Below, one piece after another: positions 35,458 through 48,509 of a DNA stretch of 64,000 bases. The stretch comes from Timema cristinae (taxonomy: Eukaryota; Arthropoda; Insecta; Phasmatodea; Timematidae). The notes below the pieces were generated by a model, which saw nothing but the letters and a program-made list of their open reading frames with translations, made no database searches and was not told the DNA's origin. The translations under genes and the position numbers were made by a program. Every line of letters begins with the position of its first letter. Positions within the stretch are counted from its first letter, which is position 1. Location of the stretch: positions 12,586,905 through 12,650,904 of the forward strand of contig JBCFYV010000012.1 of the NCBI GenBank assembly GCA_039000515.1, written 5' to 3'.

Positions 35458-35520
<63 letters not shown>
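35456..35520. repeat. AAT microsatellite
   Basis: About 21 AAT units without an attached SINE. The poly-leucine frame across it on the minus strand is an artefact. Confidence 0.95.
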
Positions 35521-35522
<2 letters not shown>

Positions 35523-35524
35523 GA

Positions 35525-37020
35525 GACGAACAAATGCATAAAATGAAAACAAAAAAGTAGTAATTTGTTTGGGTATCCTAGACTTGTAGGCAGGTTAATA
35601 GCCGTTCACCCCTATGGCAACTCCTGTCTTAACGACCCACCCCTTCCCACTGGTACTTAGAAAAAAAATGTTGAAGCGAAAGAAATGAAAAAGCAGACAA
35701 ATGGAGAAAAAGAAAAGATAAACAAAACTCTTATTGATTTTGCAATTTTCATACAATTTAATATAAAAGTCGTTTATAGGAGACTTTTTATATTGGTTCT
35801 AAGAAAAGTCTGTTTTTTTTTTAATTTGTTAATTTAGTTTGATGCTATAAACTTTTATACCCTACTAAATAAATCATTTTCTTAACTGAACGGTGCGCCT
35901 ACTATGAATTTGGTACGATTACAGGTAATGTAATCTACCGAGACAATTTTTGTAAAAGCGTGTGTTAGATTAAGCCACGTTTATTGTGTAGTTAAATCTG
36001 AATCTTGAGTTTAGAACTCGATTGTGATCGAGAGTGACGAGAAATGAATTTATATATTTGGGAATTACTTTTATATATCCAGGCAAATAAATATGTATTT
36101 CCTTTTAATTTCAAACTTACTTTCCTCTTTAAATTATTTGGACGCGTTAATTCACTGTGAGTCAGTACTTATAAAAGGGAAAACTAGGATAATTGTCTAA
36201 GCTAAAACCTGATACATTGGGATCCAACCGACTGGTACATTAAGTGTATATTTACTGTTATTCTGAGTTTTATTATACATCCTTAGGGCCTAGAGTCCTT
36301 TTTCCTTATGCTTTATAAATAAATTTGTATAAGTTTTGGATGGAGTGAACAAGAAGTGGGACGCATAGAAGTAAAGTATAAATAACCTGTAATGGACAGT
36401 GAAACTAGAAATCAAGAGGTTGAAAATTCCTTTCCAAAATATAAATAAAATGTAGAGTGTCATTCTAATTTCCAACACAAATAAAATCTTACAATTATTC
36501 CACTTTTCTATATTTTTAAGTACATTAGACAAGTAACTTTTAGTCAATATTTGTGAGAAGGATGGCATGCAAAGCAATATAAATGTATTTTTTTTAGAAA
36601 AATCTCCAAGCTATTTAATCTCTACTACCCCTTTCAGGTATTATATCTAAGGGATAAATATTTTAGGAATATTTAGTATAATAGTTTTTACAATCCCATG
36701 GGTTCAGAATGTTTACTCCGTCATGTAGGGCCAGCCTAGGACTGAAGGCACTAAGAGGAGGGTGGAACGGGGTGGGGGTTAGTTTGACCCTGGGGATGAG
36801 ACAGGGGGAAAAAAAGGTACGTGTCGGGGCCGGAGGAAGTAGATAGAACCTCTGGTAATGTTTGATGCAGTTTTTATGGTGGTTTGTATGGGTTATTGCA
36901 GGGTAATATAAGTAGCCCCCGCCTCCCAACCACCATCTCTTTCATTCCAACCTTCCTACTGTAATGTATATTTTACTTATATCCTTCGAGTCCCTTGCGG
37001 CTGGAGTGGAAATTATTAAC
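35525..37020. other. Unassigned intron
   Basis: It includes a purine-rich, GC-richer stretch at 36720-36850. No gene was recognised. Confidence 0.4.
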
Positions 37021-37026
37021 AAAATC

Positions 37027-37272
37027 ACCTGATTCGGTGGCCGTATGGTCTAAGGCGTCACTCTGATATTAGACTAAAATTCCAATGACAGGAAGATCGG
37101 GGATCGAATCCTTGTCAGGTGTACTGAGAATGGTTTTTCGAAATGTTTTTCCACACTCCCTCCATGCATATGCGGGTGCACTTCATGTAAATAATTAAAT
37201 CCTCCTCATACTTAGCTAAATAGCTTAATTAGTAAAACCTAAAAAGTTGGTAAGACGCTGTGCTAAAAAAAG
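37027..37272 (+). repeat. SINE-A2 reference copy
   Basis: The head attcggtggccgtatggtct continues aaggcgtcactctgatatt, like the 5' half of a tRNA-Leu-type class II tRNA. The B-box region is ggggatcgaatccttgtc. Core and 3' end (aagacgctgtgctaaa) are as in A1. It defines the A2 head. Confidence 0.88.
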
Positions 37273-38140
37273 ATACATATAATTAAATAGATGTGTATTT
37301 AAGGAGGCAAACACACATATAAGATATTTGTTAGATGTTTTAAATGTTGTTGGAATTTTCTAGTACAAATACAAGTTTTATTAAAAATCATATTAGTTGC
37401 ACGATTATTTTCACTTATCAAGGAATTCTAATCTTATTCGACTAGTCTTAACTACTCTTAATTTTAAAGTGTAACCTTAAAAAGATCAATTCTATTTGTT
37501 GAAATACTATAAAAGCATAGCTAAGATGATCATGTTAATAAAAACAAACCTTCCAATTTAATGTCATTTCTAAAATCACCAACATGTATGTTATTTTGAT
37601 ATAACTTTGGTATCTGTTATAAATACTAAGCAATTCGATGCAAGTTTCCAATAACACATGATACGATTTGACTAAAAAAACTATTAATTTCATTTAAAAA
37701 ATTTATTTGAAAACAGTTATTCAGTTATTAATTTAAATCGAAATATGAACTTTAGAAAGAGTCAATGGACTTACTAAAAACTTCTTATTGCTTCAGTAAC
37801 CTGTTATCTGTTATCACAAGCAAAACGTGTTATCCCTGTCTCAATGAACATGGTACACTATTACACGCTATTTAGAAAATGAGAGGGACAAGAAATAAAA
37901 AATAAAAAGATCTTATGACAAATAAATGCAATGTTTGATGATTTATTTAAATATCACAAAACATTGTAGTTGATCACAACAAAGATTAAAAACATAAAAT
38001 TAAACAGAAGTCTATGTAGGAAGTGTTTAATTTGACGGACAGATATACATAAAATGGTAGAATATCAAACTTATTGGGAAATTTCCCACAACTATATTTT
38101 AATTATATATAATTATTATATTAATATGGGTAGTTTTTTA
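37273..38140. other. Unassigned AT-rich intron
   Basis: No feature was recognised. Confidence 0.4.
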
Positions 38141-38144
38141 TTTT

Positions 38145-38195
38145 TAAGCACCATGGATTACTAATACCCGTAAGGGTTATACGATATAGGTAATA
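38145..38195 (-). repeat. SINE 3'-domain fragment
   Basis: taagcaccatggattactaa, then cccgtaagggttatacg: only the shared 3' domain is recognisable. Confidence 0.6.
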
Positions 38196-38944
38196 TTCAA
38201 ATTAGGTTTAGTGTAAAATGGATTTTTTGTTAAAAATGATCTTTACACCTATGAATATAATACACACAATCAAGATCTAAGATCTATAAAAATTCTTTCT
38301 TTGGTGTTGCCTTTGGAGTTTAAGTTGAAGGAAATCTAATAAAGGCGACAACTTCAGATCTATTATATCGTGACCTATAAAAAAAATTCAATAAACCACT
38401 ATGTAACCTTTGTCACTGTTCATTTATTTTCACTTTGTAACTAGAAGAAAAACTTTTCCTATGTTCGCCACAGCCTAACTACTGTTCAAAGTCAGTTACA
38501 GGCGAAGCGAATACTTTTCTTCTTTTTAACCTTTATTCCTACCACCCCTCTCCCCTACCTTCCTCTTTAACCATTCTTCTTTCAATACCTCTTCTTTCAA
38601 CTAAACTCAAACAATACGTAACTTTAAACAAACCTTTACTTTTAGCTTAATGATTTCGATGTTGGAACATTAAATTACAGACCTTTCCGAAAGGCGTGTT
38701 TGTGTTTGATGCAAGGTATTTATAGATCAAAGGAGAAAGTCAGCGAGCGGCGTGCTGCTGTGTTTCCTCAGAGCGATAGGCTGGAAGGGTGTGTGTGGGT
38801 GCACGTGGTCATAGATTAAAAGTTATTAGGATAAATGCCCTCCTTGCTATGAACAGTTATAATTGCTTTGATTTTTTGAAGTACCCATTGTTACAAACTA
38901 TGATTAGATACAAATGTTTGGCTCACATCTACTTATAAATTAAT

Positions 38945-39233
38945 AGGTAAAGTTAATCCGTGTGTATATATACATATATATCTACACATGGATTAACAAT
39001 ACCTATATATTTGTATGGGTATAAATATATATACAATCTATTTAAAAATTTATAAGTAATGTTAATCCATATATATATATAATATGGATTAACATTAGGA
39101 CTATCTATAAATATATATATATATAAAATATTAATCATCTATGTATATAAATGTATAGGTCTTGTTAATCCGTATATACATACATATATATATATATAAC
39201 TTTATCTATACAGTTATATATATATATATACAG

Positions 39234-39275
<42 letters not shown>

Positions 39276-39400
39276 CTTTACCTATACAGTTCTATATGTG
39301 CATATATATATATATACAGTTTTTATATATAACTTTACATATACAGTTATATGTTTATATATGTATAAGTATTGCTAATCCGTATATATATACATTAGGA
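38945..39400. repeat. AT-rich repeat array with recurring gttaatcc words
   Basis: (AT)n runs alternate with gttaatccgtatatata-like words at about 38952, 39062, 39163 and 39376 and their inverse (atggattaac) near 38985 and 39084. acagttatatat words recur between 39210 and 39350. The mixture of direct and inverted copies allows several cruciforms. Confidence 0.8.
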
Positions 39401-39865
39401 GGGTTCTCAATATCACAAAATAAGTTCTTGAAGAGTCTAAAAAGAATATGGACCTATAAGAATATGACAAACCGTCTGAACTGTCTCCGGAATTCATTAT
39501 AGACTCTGTGATTTGGACACCAACGAAAGATGACTTAGATGATATTTACAAATATATTTTTTAAATGTAAATAGTGCTAACTCATAATATATTCATTAAA
39601 TTTAGCTGGTAGATTTTTAATTTAGTAAGAACAAACAATGAATAAGATTTCTTCGAAAAATCCGAAGAACTCACATAATATTTATGTGAACATTTTTTAT
39701 TTTTAAATTTATTTTTTAGCGTATGGCGTATTTGAATGTGAGAGATGCAGTTTTTAGTTAGGTCACCGCGTTTGTGGACCTTTAGCCGCTCTGTGTTAAC
39801 AGAACGTTTCCCAGGTTTACCTTGGAGGTTGTCTACACGTCATACCCGACATGAGATGATGGGAT

Positions 39866-40280
39866 CATAGTTATTATTATTATTATTATTATTATTATAT
39901 TATTATATTATTATTATTATTATTATTACTATAGGGTGGAGCCATTGGAAATCTTAAACCTTGAATCTTAAATCTTAATGTAAGCCTAATTAACCAGTTC
40001 TTAAAATAAAAAAATGACACCTGGACACGGGAATTGATCCCGGGATCATGGATTTGGTTCTATTCCCGTTTCCAGGTGTCTTTTTTCAATTTTCAGAATA
40101 TGACATCTGGATGGAGTTATCCTTACTAAAAGCATAAATAATATATTTGGCTAATTTACTCTTAATTAACCAGAACATGGTGACAATAGTTAAAATTATT
40201 TCTTTTTTAGGAAGAGTAACTATAGTACCACTGGGACTCGAAGCCAGGAGTGCTGACCACTAGACTAAGAGACCAATTCA
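39866..40280 (-). repeat. Singleton tRNA-headed repeat (SINE-E candidate) with internal hairpin
   Basis: On the minus strand a tRNA-like head lies near 40278 (tctcttagtctagtggtcag as A box, gcttcgagtccc as B box). A body of about 300 bases follows and ends at a (TAA)n-type tail (39866-39930 on the plus strand). The body includes a stem of about 18 base pairs: gacacctggacacgggaa (40016-40033) against ttcccgtttccaggtgtc (40064-40081). Only one copy is in the window, so family status is inferred. Confidence 0.5.
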
Positions 40281-40624
40281 AAATATGTTTAATCATACAG
40301 TTTTATAGAACACTATACGAAATTGTTTTGTTTAATTGTTTCAAGTTCTATATGTTATTGTTTGCTAATTAAGTCAGATGATGAAACGTCTTTTAGTCAA
40401 TTTTATGATACACAATTTTCCTTTTTTACTTTCTCTCGACACCTCGGAGGGAAAGTATTGTGATCGTCAATAAAATCAAACTCGAGATTATAATAAATGA
40501 AACTGAAACCAGCATGTAGTTTTCGCAATGCCTTATGTCTGTCCGACTAGACGCTGTTGTAGACACTGTTTATTAATATAAATAAGATAGCATTTCTCAT
40601 TTTCTCATTATAATGATTTTGAGG

Positions 40625-40805
40625 GTTCTACACAGGGGGGAGTTTTTACAATTTTGATCATTTCTCCACAAATATTAGGGATTAGTAAACAACTAATCAT
40701 TGTAAAGTTGTAGTACTATTGAAGATAAAAATCTTTTATTTGAAATTTTTTATAAAACCAATAAATTCTGAGCTATAACCAAATATATATACTTTTTAAA
40801 TAAAA
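40625..40805. repeat. Dispersed repeat family G, copy 2
   Basis: It contains taatcattgtaaagttgtag, then tactattgaagata, tttatttgaaatttttta and aaaaccaataa, in the same order as the copies at 1.45 and 60.65 kb. Confidence 0.6.
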
Positions 40806-41100
40806 TACAGATAATTACTGATGCTCTTGAGGTAGGAGGTAGGAGTCATTGTATTTGTGCCTTTAGCAAACAAGGCTTATCATTTATAAGAAAAAGTATA
40901 TAACATTTTTCTTTAAATTTAAAATATACATATTTGGCAATACTATCGCGCGATTTGTTTCTGAGCATAATCATTACATTTTATATTCCAAAAGTAATAT
41001 TTCCACCTCGGACTTCAAATTTAACTAATCGTGATTGACGATAGGTTGATGTAAAATGTCTAATGAACTAAAAACACATAGGATGTGATACACCAGGTTC

Positions 41101-41399
41101 TTAGGCAGAAGTTACTAACATGGGGTCCCCGAAGAGTCATGTAGGGGTCAGCAAAACCACTCTAGATAGTTAAGTTATTTGTATTTTGTTTTTCACATCA
41201 CATAAAGTTATTCGCTACTAACAATTTGCTCAATAATAATGTTTTTTCCATGACTGTCTCACTAAAAATTTTTTCTTACTGTTTGAGTAGGTTTTTAATG
41301 TAACCTCGAATGAAGGGAGAGATTAGGGGACCGCTGTAAATCATCATTGGATTCAGGAGGTCCATGGAATATAAATTTTGGCAACCTATGGTCTAGGGC
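41101..41399. mobile_element. hAT-like MITE
   Basis: The left end ggcagaagttactaacatgg is followed by ggtccc. The right end, inverted, reads ccataggttgccaaa and later ccatggacc. Both fit a CAGnGGTTnCCAAC...GGTCC pattern of hAT ends. It is about 300 bases with no coding sequence. An 8-base duplication could not be confirmed. Confidence 0.55.
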
Positions 41400-42450
41400 A
41401 TCAAGCTCTTAATGGAAAGGATTGTTGAATACAGGAAATTAAATGCTCAATTCTTGGCTGAGTGCATTAGAAAGGATGTTATTAACATGATTTATTGCTC
41501 CTTGATTACTATATAATTTCTATGGTCGTGTGAATCAACTTCTTATAGCTATCCTCCCTTCCATCTCTTGGATTACATTTTAAATATACCTTTACTAAAA
41601 CTGAACTAACAACAAACTAAATAACAAACATTATCATAACAAAATATAGGACTTTGAAATGCTTGATTGTTTGAATATCTAGTTGACAAAATAAAATAAA
41701 ATTAGAGATTTAACATACTTAATACATATCTGATTGCTTTGAATTGAAATCTGCAAGTAAATTATGTATCGATGTTAAAATAAAATAACTCACTTAAAAA
41801 TTAATACAATAAAAATACAAAATAAGTTCATCCTTACATAAATAAATAAAGCCCTTGACGTATATATTTGATATTTTTTAAATAAATAAATATGACAATT
41901 AACTATATTATTTTACATCAGCATATTTTGTCAAACCTGTTATAAAGAAATTTGGTTTGTTCACAAACTTTATTTCCTTGGGGGAAAAATAAGTTGGATA
42001 TTGTTAATTTTTAGTAAACTTGTACACCGTTAGTTTTAAAGATTCAAGAATTTTAATTTTTAATTGAGATCTGAAAGAAAACATTAAATCAGTATTGAGA
42101 AAATTTTAATTGATCCCGTTTTTAATATTATCCATTTGAATTTCGATCATTCTAACACATATTTTGTAAAAAGAAAGAATTGCGAGTTCTATTTTCGGCT
42201 ATCCTTGACGGGGTGTGTTAAATATGGCAGGAAGGCTGTAATAGGGGAGAAGAGAGTTCTTACTGTCTGGAAGCTGACGCTGTTGATTGCTAACCACCCA
42301 CCACGAATTAAAAGTGACAAGAGAGGAAAGCAGGGGAAGATTGCCGATGATGAAAGCGGAGTTCATAAGTCTTTGCTTTAACTAACTGAGCAAAACTAAA
42401 GGCATTTAAAGACAAAACTGACATAAGTGATGACAATGGTCACCCATTTT
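41400..42450. other. Unassigned AT-rich intron
   Basis: A short frame at 42136-42381 shows no domain. Confidence 0.4.
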
Positions 42451-42454
42451 TTTT

Positions 42455-42995
42455 ATCACCACGTCTTACTACCTGCCCAGGCTATACGCGTATATAATAA
42501 AAGAATATAAAGGATTTGATATGAAGAAGAAAGAATTCTAGAATAACTCTACTAACATTTGTGTAGCAGTATGGTAGTAAATTATTTAAGTTAAAATACT
42601 ATCAATAGATCTGAGCAAGATTATAACCCAGTCTACCCATTATCATTATTAATAATAGCAGCATCACGTCTTATTACCCGTTCGGGTTATACGCACTTAC
42701 GCTAATGTGTAATGGTAGGGTGATTGTGAGATGGAATGGAGGATCTACAGTTTAACGTGGAATCCGAACCACGGTGGAGGCCTGTCATTTCATACATTCA
42801 CAAGTTGTGACTAATACACGTCTTGTCAGAGGTGAAGGAAGAGTTTGGTAATCAGATAAATCTGTGCTGGGACCGAGGGTTGAACCCCGAACCTCCAGCA
42901 CAGAAGTCTGACACCTTACCCCTAGAACCATCAGCAGTATGTCAGTCTAACACAATAGAGTGATTCATCAGACCGTTAAGCCAATGGAGCGGGTA
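42455..42995 (-). repeat. SINE-A2 copy split by a SINE-B insertion
   Basis: The 3' part is 42455-42641 (caccacgtcttactacctgc to ataacccagtctaccc). The 5' part resumes at 42935 (agcagtatgtcagtctaac) and ends with the reversed A2 head (ggagcgggta). The gap is exactly filled by a SINE-B. Confidence 0.85.
42642..42934 (-). repeat. SINE-B copy 5, nested in SINE-A2
   Basis: Tail, shared 3' domain (cattacccgttcgggt-type), the cgaaccacggtggaggcc block and the head (acccctagaaccatc) are present. The last few head bases are altered. The insertion point is in the gatctacccgtcatcagcag region of the A2 copy. Confidence 0.88.
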
Positions 42996-44060
42996 ACACA
43001 AAATTAAATCTTACATACATCTTACATCACAGAATGCAAATCTAAATTAGTAGATAATCTTTAAGCTGCTAAAGCAGAAAGATTATACTTTATTTATAAC
43101 TTTGATGGTAACTAAATTCTTTAACGGTAAAACTTTATTTTTAGTTAATAATACAAGTATTTAAAAGTAGTCCTGTACTGTAATTAAATAAATAATGACT
43201 AACATTAATTTATAAGAGATATTCAAATTAATAAATGCAATTTAATCAGAGTTGAATTAATTAAATATATAAATACCTACTTCAGTGGTCTCACATTATA
43301 AGGTGTGAGTCTAAGAGTAGCCTATACATAAATGTATTTGACGAAAAGGTCATATTTCGAGTCTAGGTTATGGGAACAAGCAAAGGTATATTATCCAATC
43401 TATTGCAGGTGCATTTACCCTAAACAACTTATTCAGGAACATTCATTTCAAACAACTTTCTCCATCCCTATCCCATATATTAATTATTTAACAACGATGA
43501 TTTTAAAAAGATAATAAAAAAATTACTATATATATATATATATATATAATAATTAAATTTCAAGGTTATTGCAATGAAAGTATATACATTATTACACTAA
43601 CATGAACTACATTAAAATAAGACAAAATGATGAGATACGATTGATTTGACACAGTATTTGCATTTTATAAATAATCAATAACAATAATGTAAATTTGTTT
43701 TTTCCAAAATATAACCTATTAAAAATACTAGGTTAAATGGATACATTAAATTTTATACACGCCTGTGTTTAAACATCTAAGCTACTTTTTGTTCTATATT
43801 TAGAGTGATTACAATTTTAATGATATTCTATGCGACTTTAATGGGATTGTGGGAGGGTGGTATATTCTGTTCTTTCAAAATAACAAAAAATTTGTATCAA
43901 TATACATAAACCACTTTATTTTTTCACTCAAGACAAACAATGAATACGCCTTGTAGGTTTGTTGACATTTAGATAGTAATCATTTATATGATTATGTGAT
44001 ATATGACCAACTGCATCAGTAATTACATGAGAAATCCACCAAACTCATACAGTTTAGTTT
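42996..44060. other. Unassigned AT-rich intron
   Basis: It contains a short AT microsatellite (43530-43549). Nothing else was recognised. Confidence 0.4.
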
Positions 44061-44061
44061 T

Positions 44062-44258
44062 CCAGTGATTAAGAGGTCTATCTTTGAATCTGTGGCCGGA
44101 CCTACTGGTTTTTTTCTAAATTGTTTACCACTCTTTCTATCTCTTTCGCTATGCAAATGAGAATTAATTTACTCTAGATTCTACCTCCTAGATCCGTACA
44201 TCGTTAGTGTAAATATACATCTAGCTGATTTAGTAATAAAAGGCACTGCACAAAAAAA
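44062..44258 (+). repeat. SINE-A copy, head incomplete
   Basis: It contains tctatctttgaatctgtggc (B-box remnant) and the tctaaattgtttaccactct core. The 3' end is agtaataaaaggcactgc. Confidence 0.65.
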
Positions 44259-44259
44259 A

Positions 44260-46195
44260 CATCTATCTTGACCAAAGTAGCTTCCGCTAACCAGAATAAA
44301 ACTGGAACACCTTTCAACTTATCAGTAAAAAGATTGTTTCATCTCTGCCAGGTGATTGTTGACTTATAACAAGGTTACCAATCTACCCGCTCAAACTTTC
44401 CCTTTATATCATTGTTACCTCCCTGTCCGTTCACAGAGTGGGCTGACGTCTTAAGCTAGTGCCACTCCCCGACAATGATAGAACATCTGACTGGGGGAGA
44501 GGAGGTTTAGGGGGCAGAGTTTGCGCCAGATGATTAATATCGAATCATTTAATACAATTGCTCGCGATTTGTTGGTTCAAGGGTTTCAGCTATTTTTCTC
44601 TCACGCCCTCTACCGCTGCCTGGAAAGGTTATTAGATCTTGGGCCTTATTCTTCAATTCAGCCATGTGTAGCTTGGAAAGTTCTAAAACAAGTCCTTTGG
44701 CTTCAATATGATTTAAAATATATTTAAAATTATTAAATCAATTTAAAGATAGGGTGTAGTCATTACATTACAATTTTATATACATCAATGGCTACCAAAT
44801 TAAAAGTTTTATTGGTAAAATAACGACGAAAGAGTTTGAGAATAGGACATCTGAAACAAAAATTGTTTTAGAAGTTTTTACTCAAAATAAAATATCACTG
44901 TACATTTTTTATAACTTGTGGTTCAGTCGTTACAAAAATATATGTTTTAAAATACCTGATGACCAACTTGGAATTGATTATCAACATTTTCTTCATCACT
45001 TTGATTTCTACCAACATCAATCCAAATTAATATGGATGCACTAAATTTCGTTTTCCTACTCCTTAACTTATGTCACTAGTTAATGCTTGGATTTAAATAC
45101 ACTAATTAGTCACATACGCTATTAGCTCCATGGGAAATTCTAACTGTTCGTATCTCCACTTGAATTCATGTCACGCTAAGAATATATTATCTACATCTTC
45201 ATTGGCATTCTGACCAAAAGCTGACACAATTGTTGGTTCAAACCAAAACACTTTAACTTATATGAGCAATAATAAGTTAGAATTTTAAATAAGTCATTCA
45301 TTCAAATGTATCAATATCTAGAATAAAGAATCAAAATATATAATTGTTTATATTGTATTTAGGAAAAAATAGCAAAATAAAATGTGCATTAAACATATAT
45401 ATTAAAAACTATCTATTGACCCTTTCACTAGATTTGTATATATTTGTCAAGGGTATTAATATAATCTTTCTCTAATTTGTAAATTATATTCAAGACTATG
45501 GACCGATGTCAAAATAAGATAGAGTGTGCTCATTTGAACTCAGACAGACTCAGCTTGGAATTAATATAGGCTGCATTACAGATGTATATAACTATTGTAT
45601 TAGCTTATCTTTTTGAAGTAAATTTTTTATGGTAAAACATACTAGATTTACTAATAAATACATATTACATTTGTCTTCCCTTAGAATTATTTTTACTCTA
45701 ACGTAGATTTGTGTGCTGTAAATAAAGTATTTGTAATACATGCATAAAGTATTTTCATAACTATAAGGGAAACAAAACAGAAATTCTTATATATGTTTTA
45801 TGCAATTTATTCTTACTTTTTTATCTCCCATATTTGTCCTTCAGTTTTACTTATACAATACATTTTTTTCCAGATTTTTCATACTTCCCCAAGTAAATTA
45901 TTAACTAAATACTCCAATTTGTAGTAGAAGTAGTAGTTATTTGTAGATTTTATTAATTTTATAATAAGTATTTTATAATAAGTTATCCATGCATATAATA
46001 TAACTCTAAATCTGTCTCTACGTTGTATTCGGTTTGTGTGTTTGTTCCAGTAAACTCAAAAAGTTACTCATGGAATTGAGACGAGACTTTTTCAGTTGTA
46101 CTTCTTATTTCTTCAGGGTACCAAGTTAAGTATATACTATCACGCTACTATGTTTATTCGTGAATCTTAGAACATATAATACCACTCTCAACGAA
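44260..46195. other. Unassigned AT-rich intron
   Basis: No SINE, transposon end or exon was recognised. Confidence 0.4.
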
Positions 46196-46200
46196 TTTTC

Positions 46201-46280
46201 TTTCTTTTCTAGCATTTGAAACTGTCGAATATGTTGATGCGAGGGAACCTGTGGTATAATGCTAGAATTTAATAAAATGT
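46201..46280 (+). repeat. Acceptor-like dispersed repeat, copy 2
   Basis: The partner of 6616-6700 (36 of 39 bases identical in the core). Confidence 0.55.
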
Positions 46281-46849
46281 AAATGTTTATCAAATATTTA
46301 TACTGAACCTATCATCTTTTTAATACATATTAACTCTATATTCTAACAAAGTGTGATTATTTTAACATAATCTAAACAGTTATTTTAGTTCATGACTACT
46401 CCATGTGAGTCAAATAACTAAAATATGTGTATTTATTGGCTTATGAGTTTATTTCACAATTTTTTTTTAGCAAAATGTGTTTATGTTATTTTGAGGTATA
46501 TTTTCACAGAAATACTGGTGTAATTAAACGCAAATTAACGCCAGGCCCGAGAAGAAAAAGGACGAAAGGCTTGGTAGTTTATGCGTATAGTAAGGCATTA
46601 AATAGCCCTGCGAGTAGATTGACGTGCTTAGCCACAGCGCTGTTTTAATTTAATGTACCGTTTTATCATAGGTTTATGTTAATGAACTGGTACCAATACT
46701 ACTTTCCTTTGAACTATTTTCTGTACGATCTTTGGAAATCAAAAGTTAATATACATATATTATCCAAAGCTCTCTGTTGGGTTATAGAACGTCAAAGTTA
46801 GCAATAATAACAATAAAGTAAATCACCCTCGAAAAAGATTTGGCACTGT

Positions 46850-47820
46850 GACAATGAAGCAGTGAGCTGTGCGATTTTATGTTGAAAATATCAAAACAAC
46901 GTTTGGAAAGGGCATTCGGCCCCTATCTGGAGACAATGGCCCCCACGTCTGCCATGAAACTATGCATCACCCAGCAAGACTTTACTTACTAGCCTCAACT
47001 TATTCCCACCCGCCACTTCTCCTACACTCTGTGTTATGTACTATCTTGCAGTTTAACTCGATGGCTAAGAATCAAGAATAAAAAAAAGAATGACCACTTT
47101 AACTTTTATCCATATATATATAGATATATTTTAGGCCTAAAAGAATAAATAAAAGGACAGAAGAGAAATTGCTAGTGTATAAGTCAGGACTGTTAGTTTA
47201 GGCCTAGTAGAGAAGACAAGAATGGAATACACGGCCTTAACGCAAGTAACTACGTAGGAAGAAAGGAAGAATTGTGGCAGAGATAGGAAGACGAAGAGAA
47301 TAAGAAAGACTAAGATGTGTGTGTATGTGGGAGGATGGGGGGGATAAGGATGGAGAAAGAAATCCCCAAAACAAGTGGACTTTATACTTTTATTTATTTT
47401 AGCAGTAACTATTTGGTCGAGGGAAAGGGAGTATTTCGCGGATGGGTTAAAGGGGGAGTGTTTGAGAAAGGGAGGGGGGGAGACCAAATGGACGAAGAAA
47501 ACCCGCGGTGGCACTGTAAGTCCCGGAGTTTAAATTATGGTTCCGGAAAAAGCCTTGGCTCCATTGTTGTGGAAACGATACAACGAACAATGTTATAGTT
47601 CCTGCCCTGTTATTTGCCGATGTGCCAAGTAATATAGCGGCGAGGGGCTAGCGCCAGTATTGGCTGACGTAGGAGTGGGAGGATATGGTGGTAGAATCCT
47701 CTTTCTGTGTATCTCCGTTAGCTTCTTACAGTAGTGAGGCATCACTTCTTAGTTCACTCACAGGATAGATTGGTAGACTCGCCGCACAATAACTTTGACC
47801 GAGGATTTTAAGAGGAAAAA
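46850..47820. other. GC-richer single-copy region, function unknown
   Basis: 46880-47040 and 47480-47800 are richer in G and C and match no repeat family; 47310-47480 is G-rich. Frames of 93 and 125 codons on opposite strands show no domain. It may be a regulatory island. Confidence 0.3.
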
Positions 47821-48505
47821 GCTCTTCGGTTAATCACCGGATGGGTTTGGAATGGGGTTAATTTAACGATGATAATATTTGGAACATCAATTATTGTGAA
47901 TTATATTTGCTTTATTTATCCCATCATTAATCGCTAGTAGATGCAGCATATTGGCTAAGCATTCCTTGTAGCTTCGTGCTTTACAACTTACTTCAGGCTT
48001 ACCATTTAGTTGGAATATCTGGAGAGATAGTCAAATATAGGGATAATTTTGTATTGGTAAAAACAGAAAAAATACAGGATCTTTAACGAAAGTCTATAAA
48101 ACATATATATATAAATTTTTGTGAATCCCAAAAACCTAACTGCAATATTTAAATATTGGGTCTTTGAGTTGGAGAAGGCATGAATTAAAGAACTAATTAG
48201 TTTTCTTATTGGAACAAATGCTTATCCCACCCACTCCGCTTTTTATTCCCCTTTAATACTGGGTTGAGTACTGATATAATATATTCTCATATCAAGGCCA
48301 AATATTCCTGTTCTTATTACTAATAACATGACTTTACAAATGTTTATTTTTATAAAAAATTAATTTAAATTCCTATATACCACTCTTTAAAGTGTTTTGA
48401 ACAAGGGGAACTCCTTCTGGAAAAACTGTAAAAACCAGAAAATTTTAAACTAAGAAAATAGATGAAATATATTTAATGTTTCAGTAATATCAGCAAATCT
48501 ACCCT
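47821..48505. other. Unassigned intron
   Basis: Nothing was recognised. Confidence 0.4.
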
Positions 48506-48509
48506 TAAT

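Noticed and set aside
47137..47598. Overlapping frames of 125 and 93 codons on opposite strands
   Set aside because: Low-complexity composition, no domain, and each is explained as a shadow of a GC-richer region.
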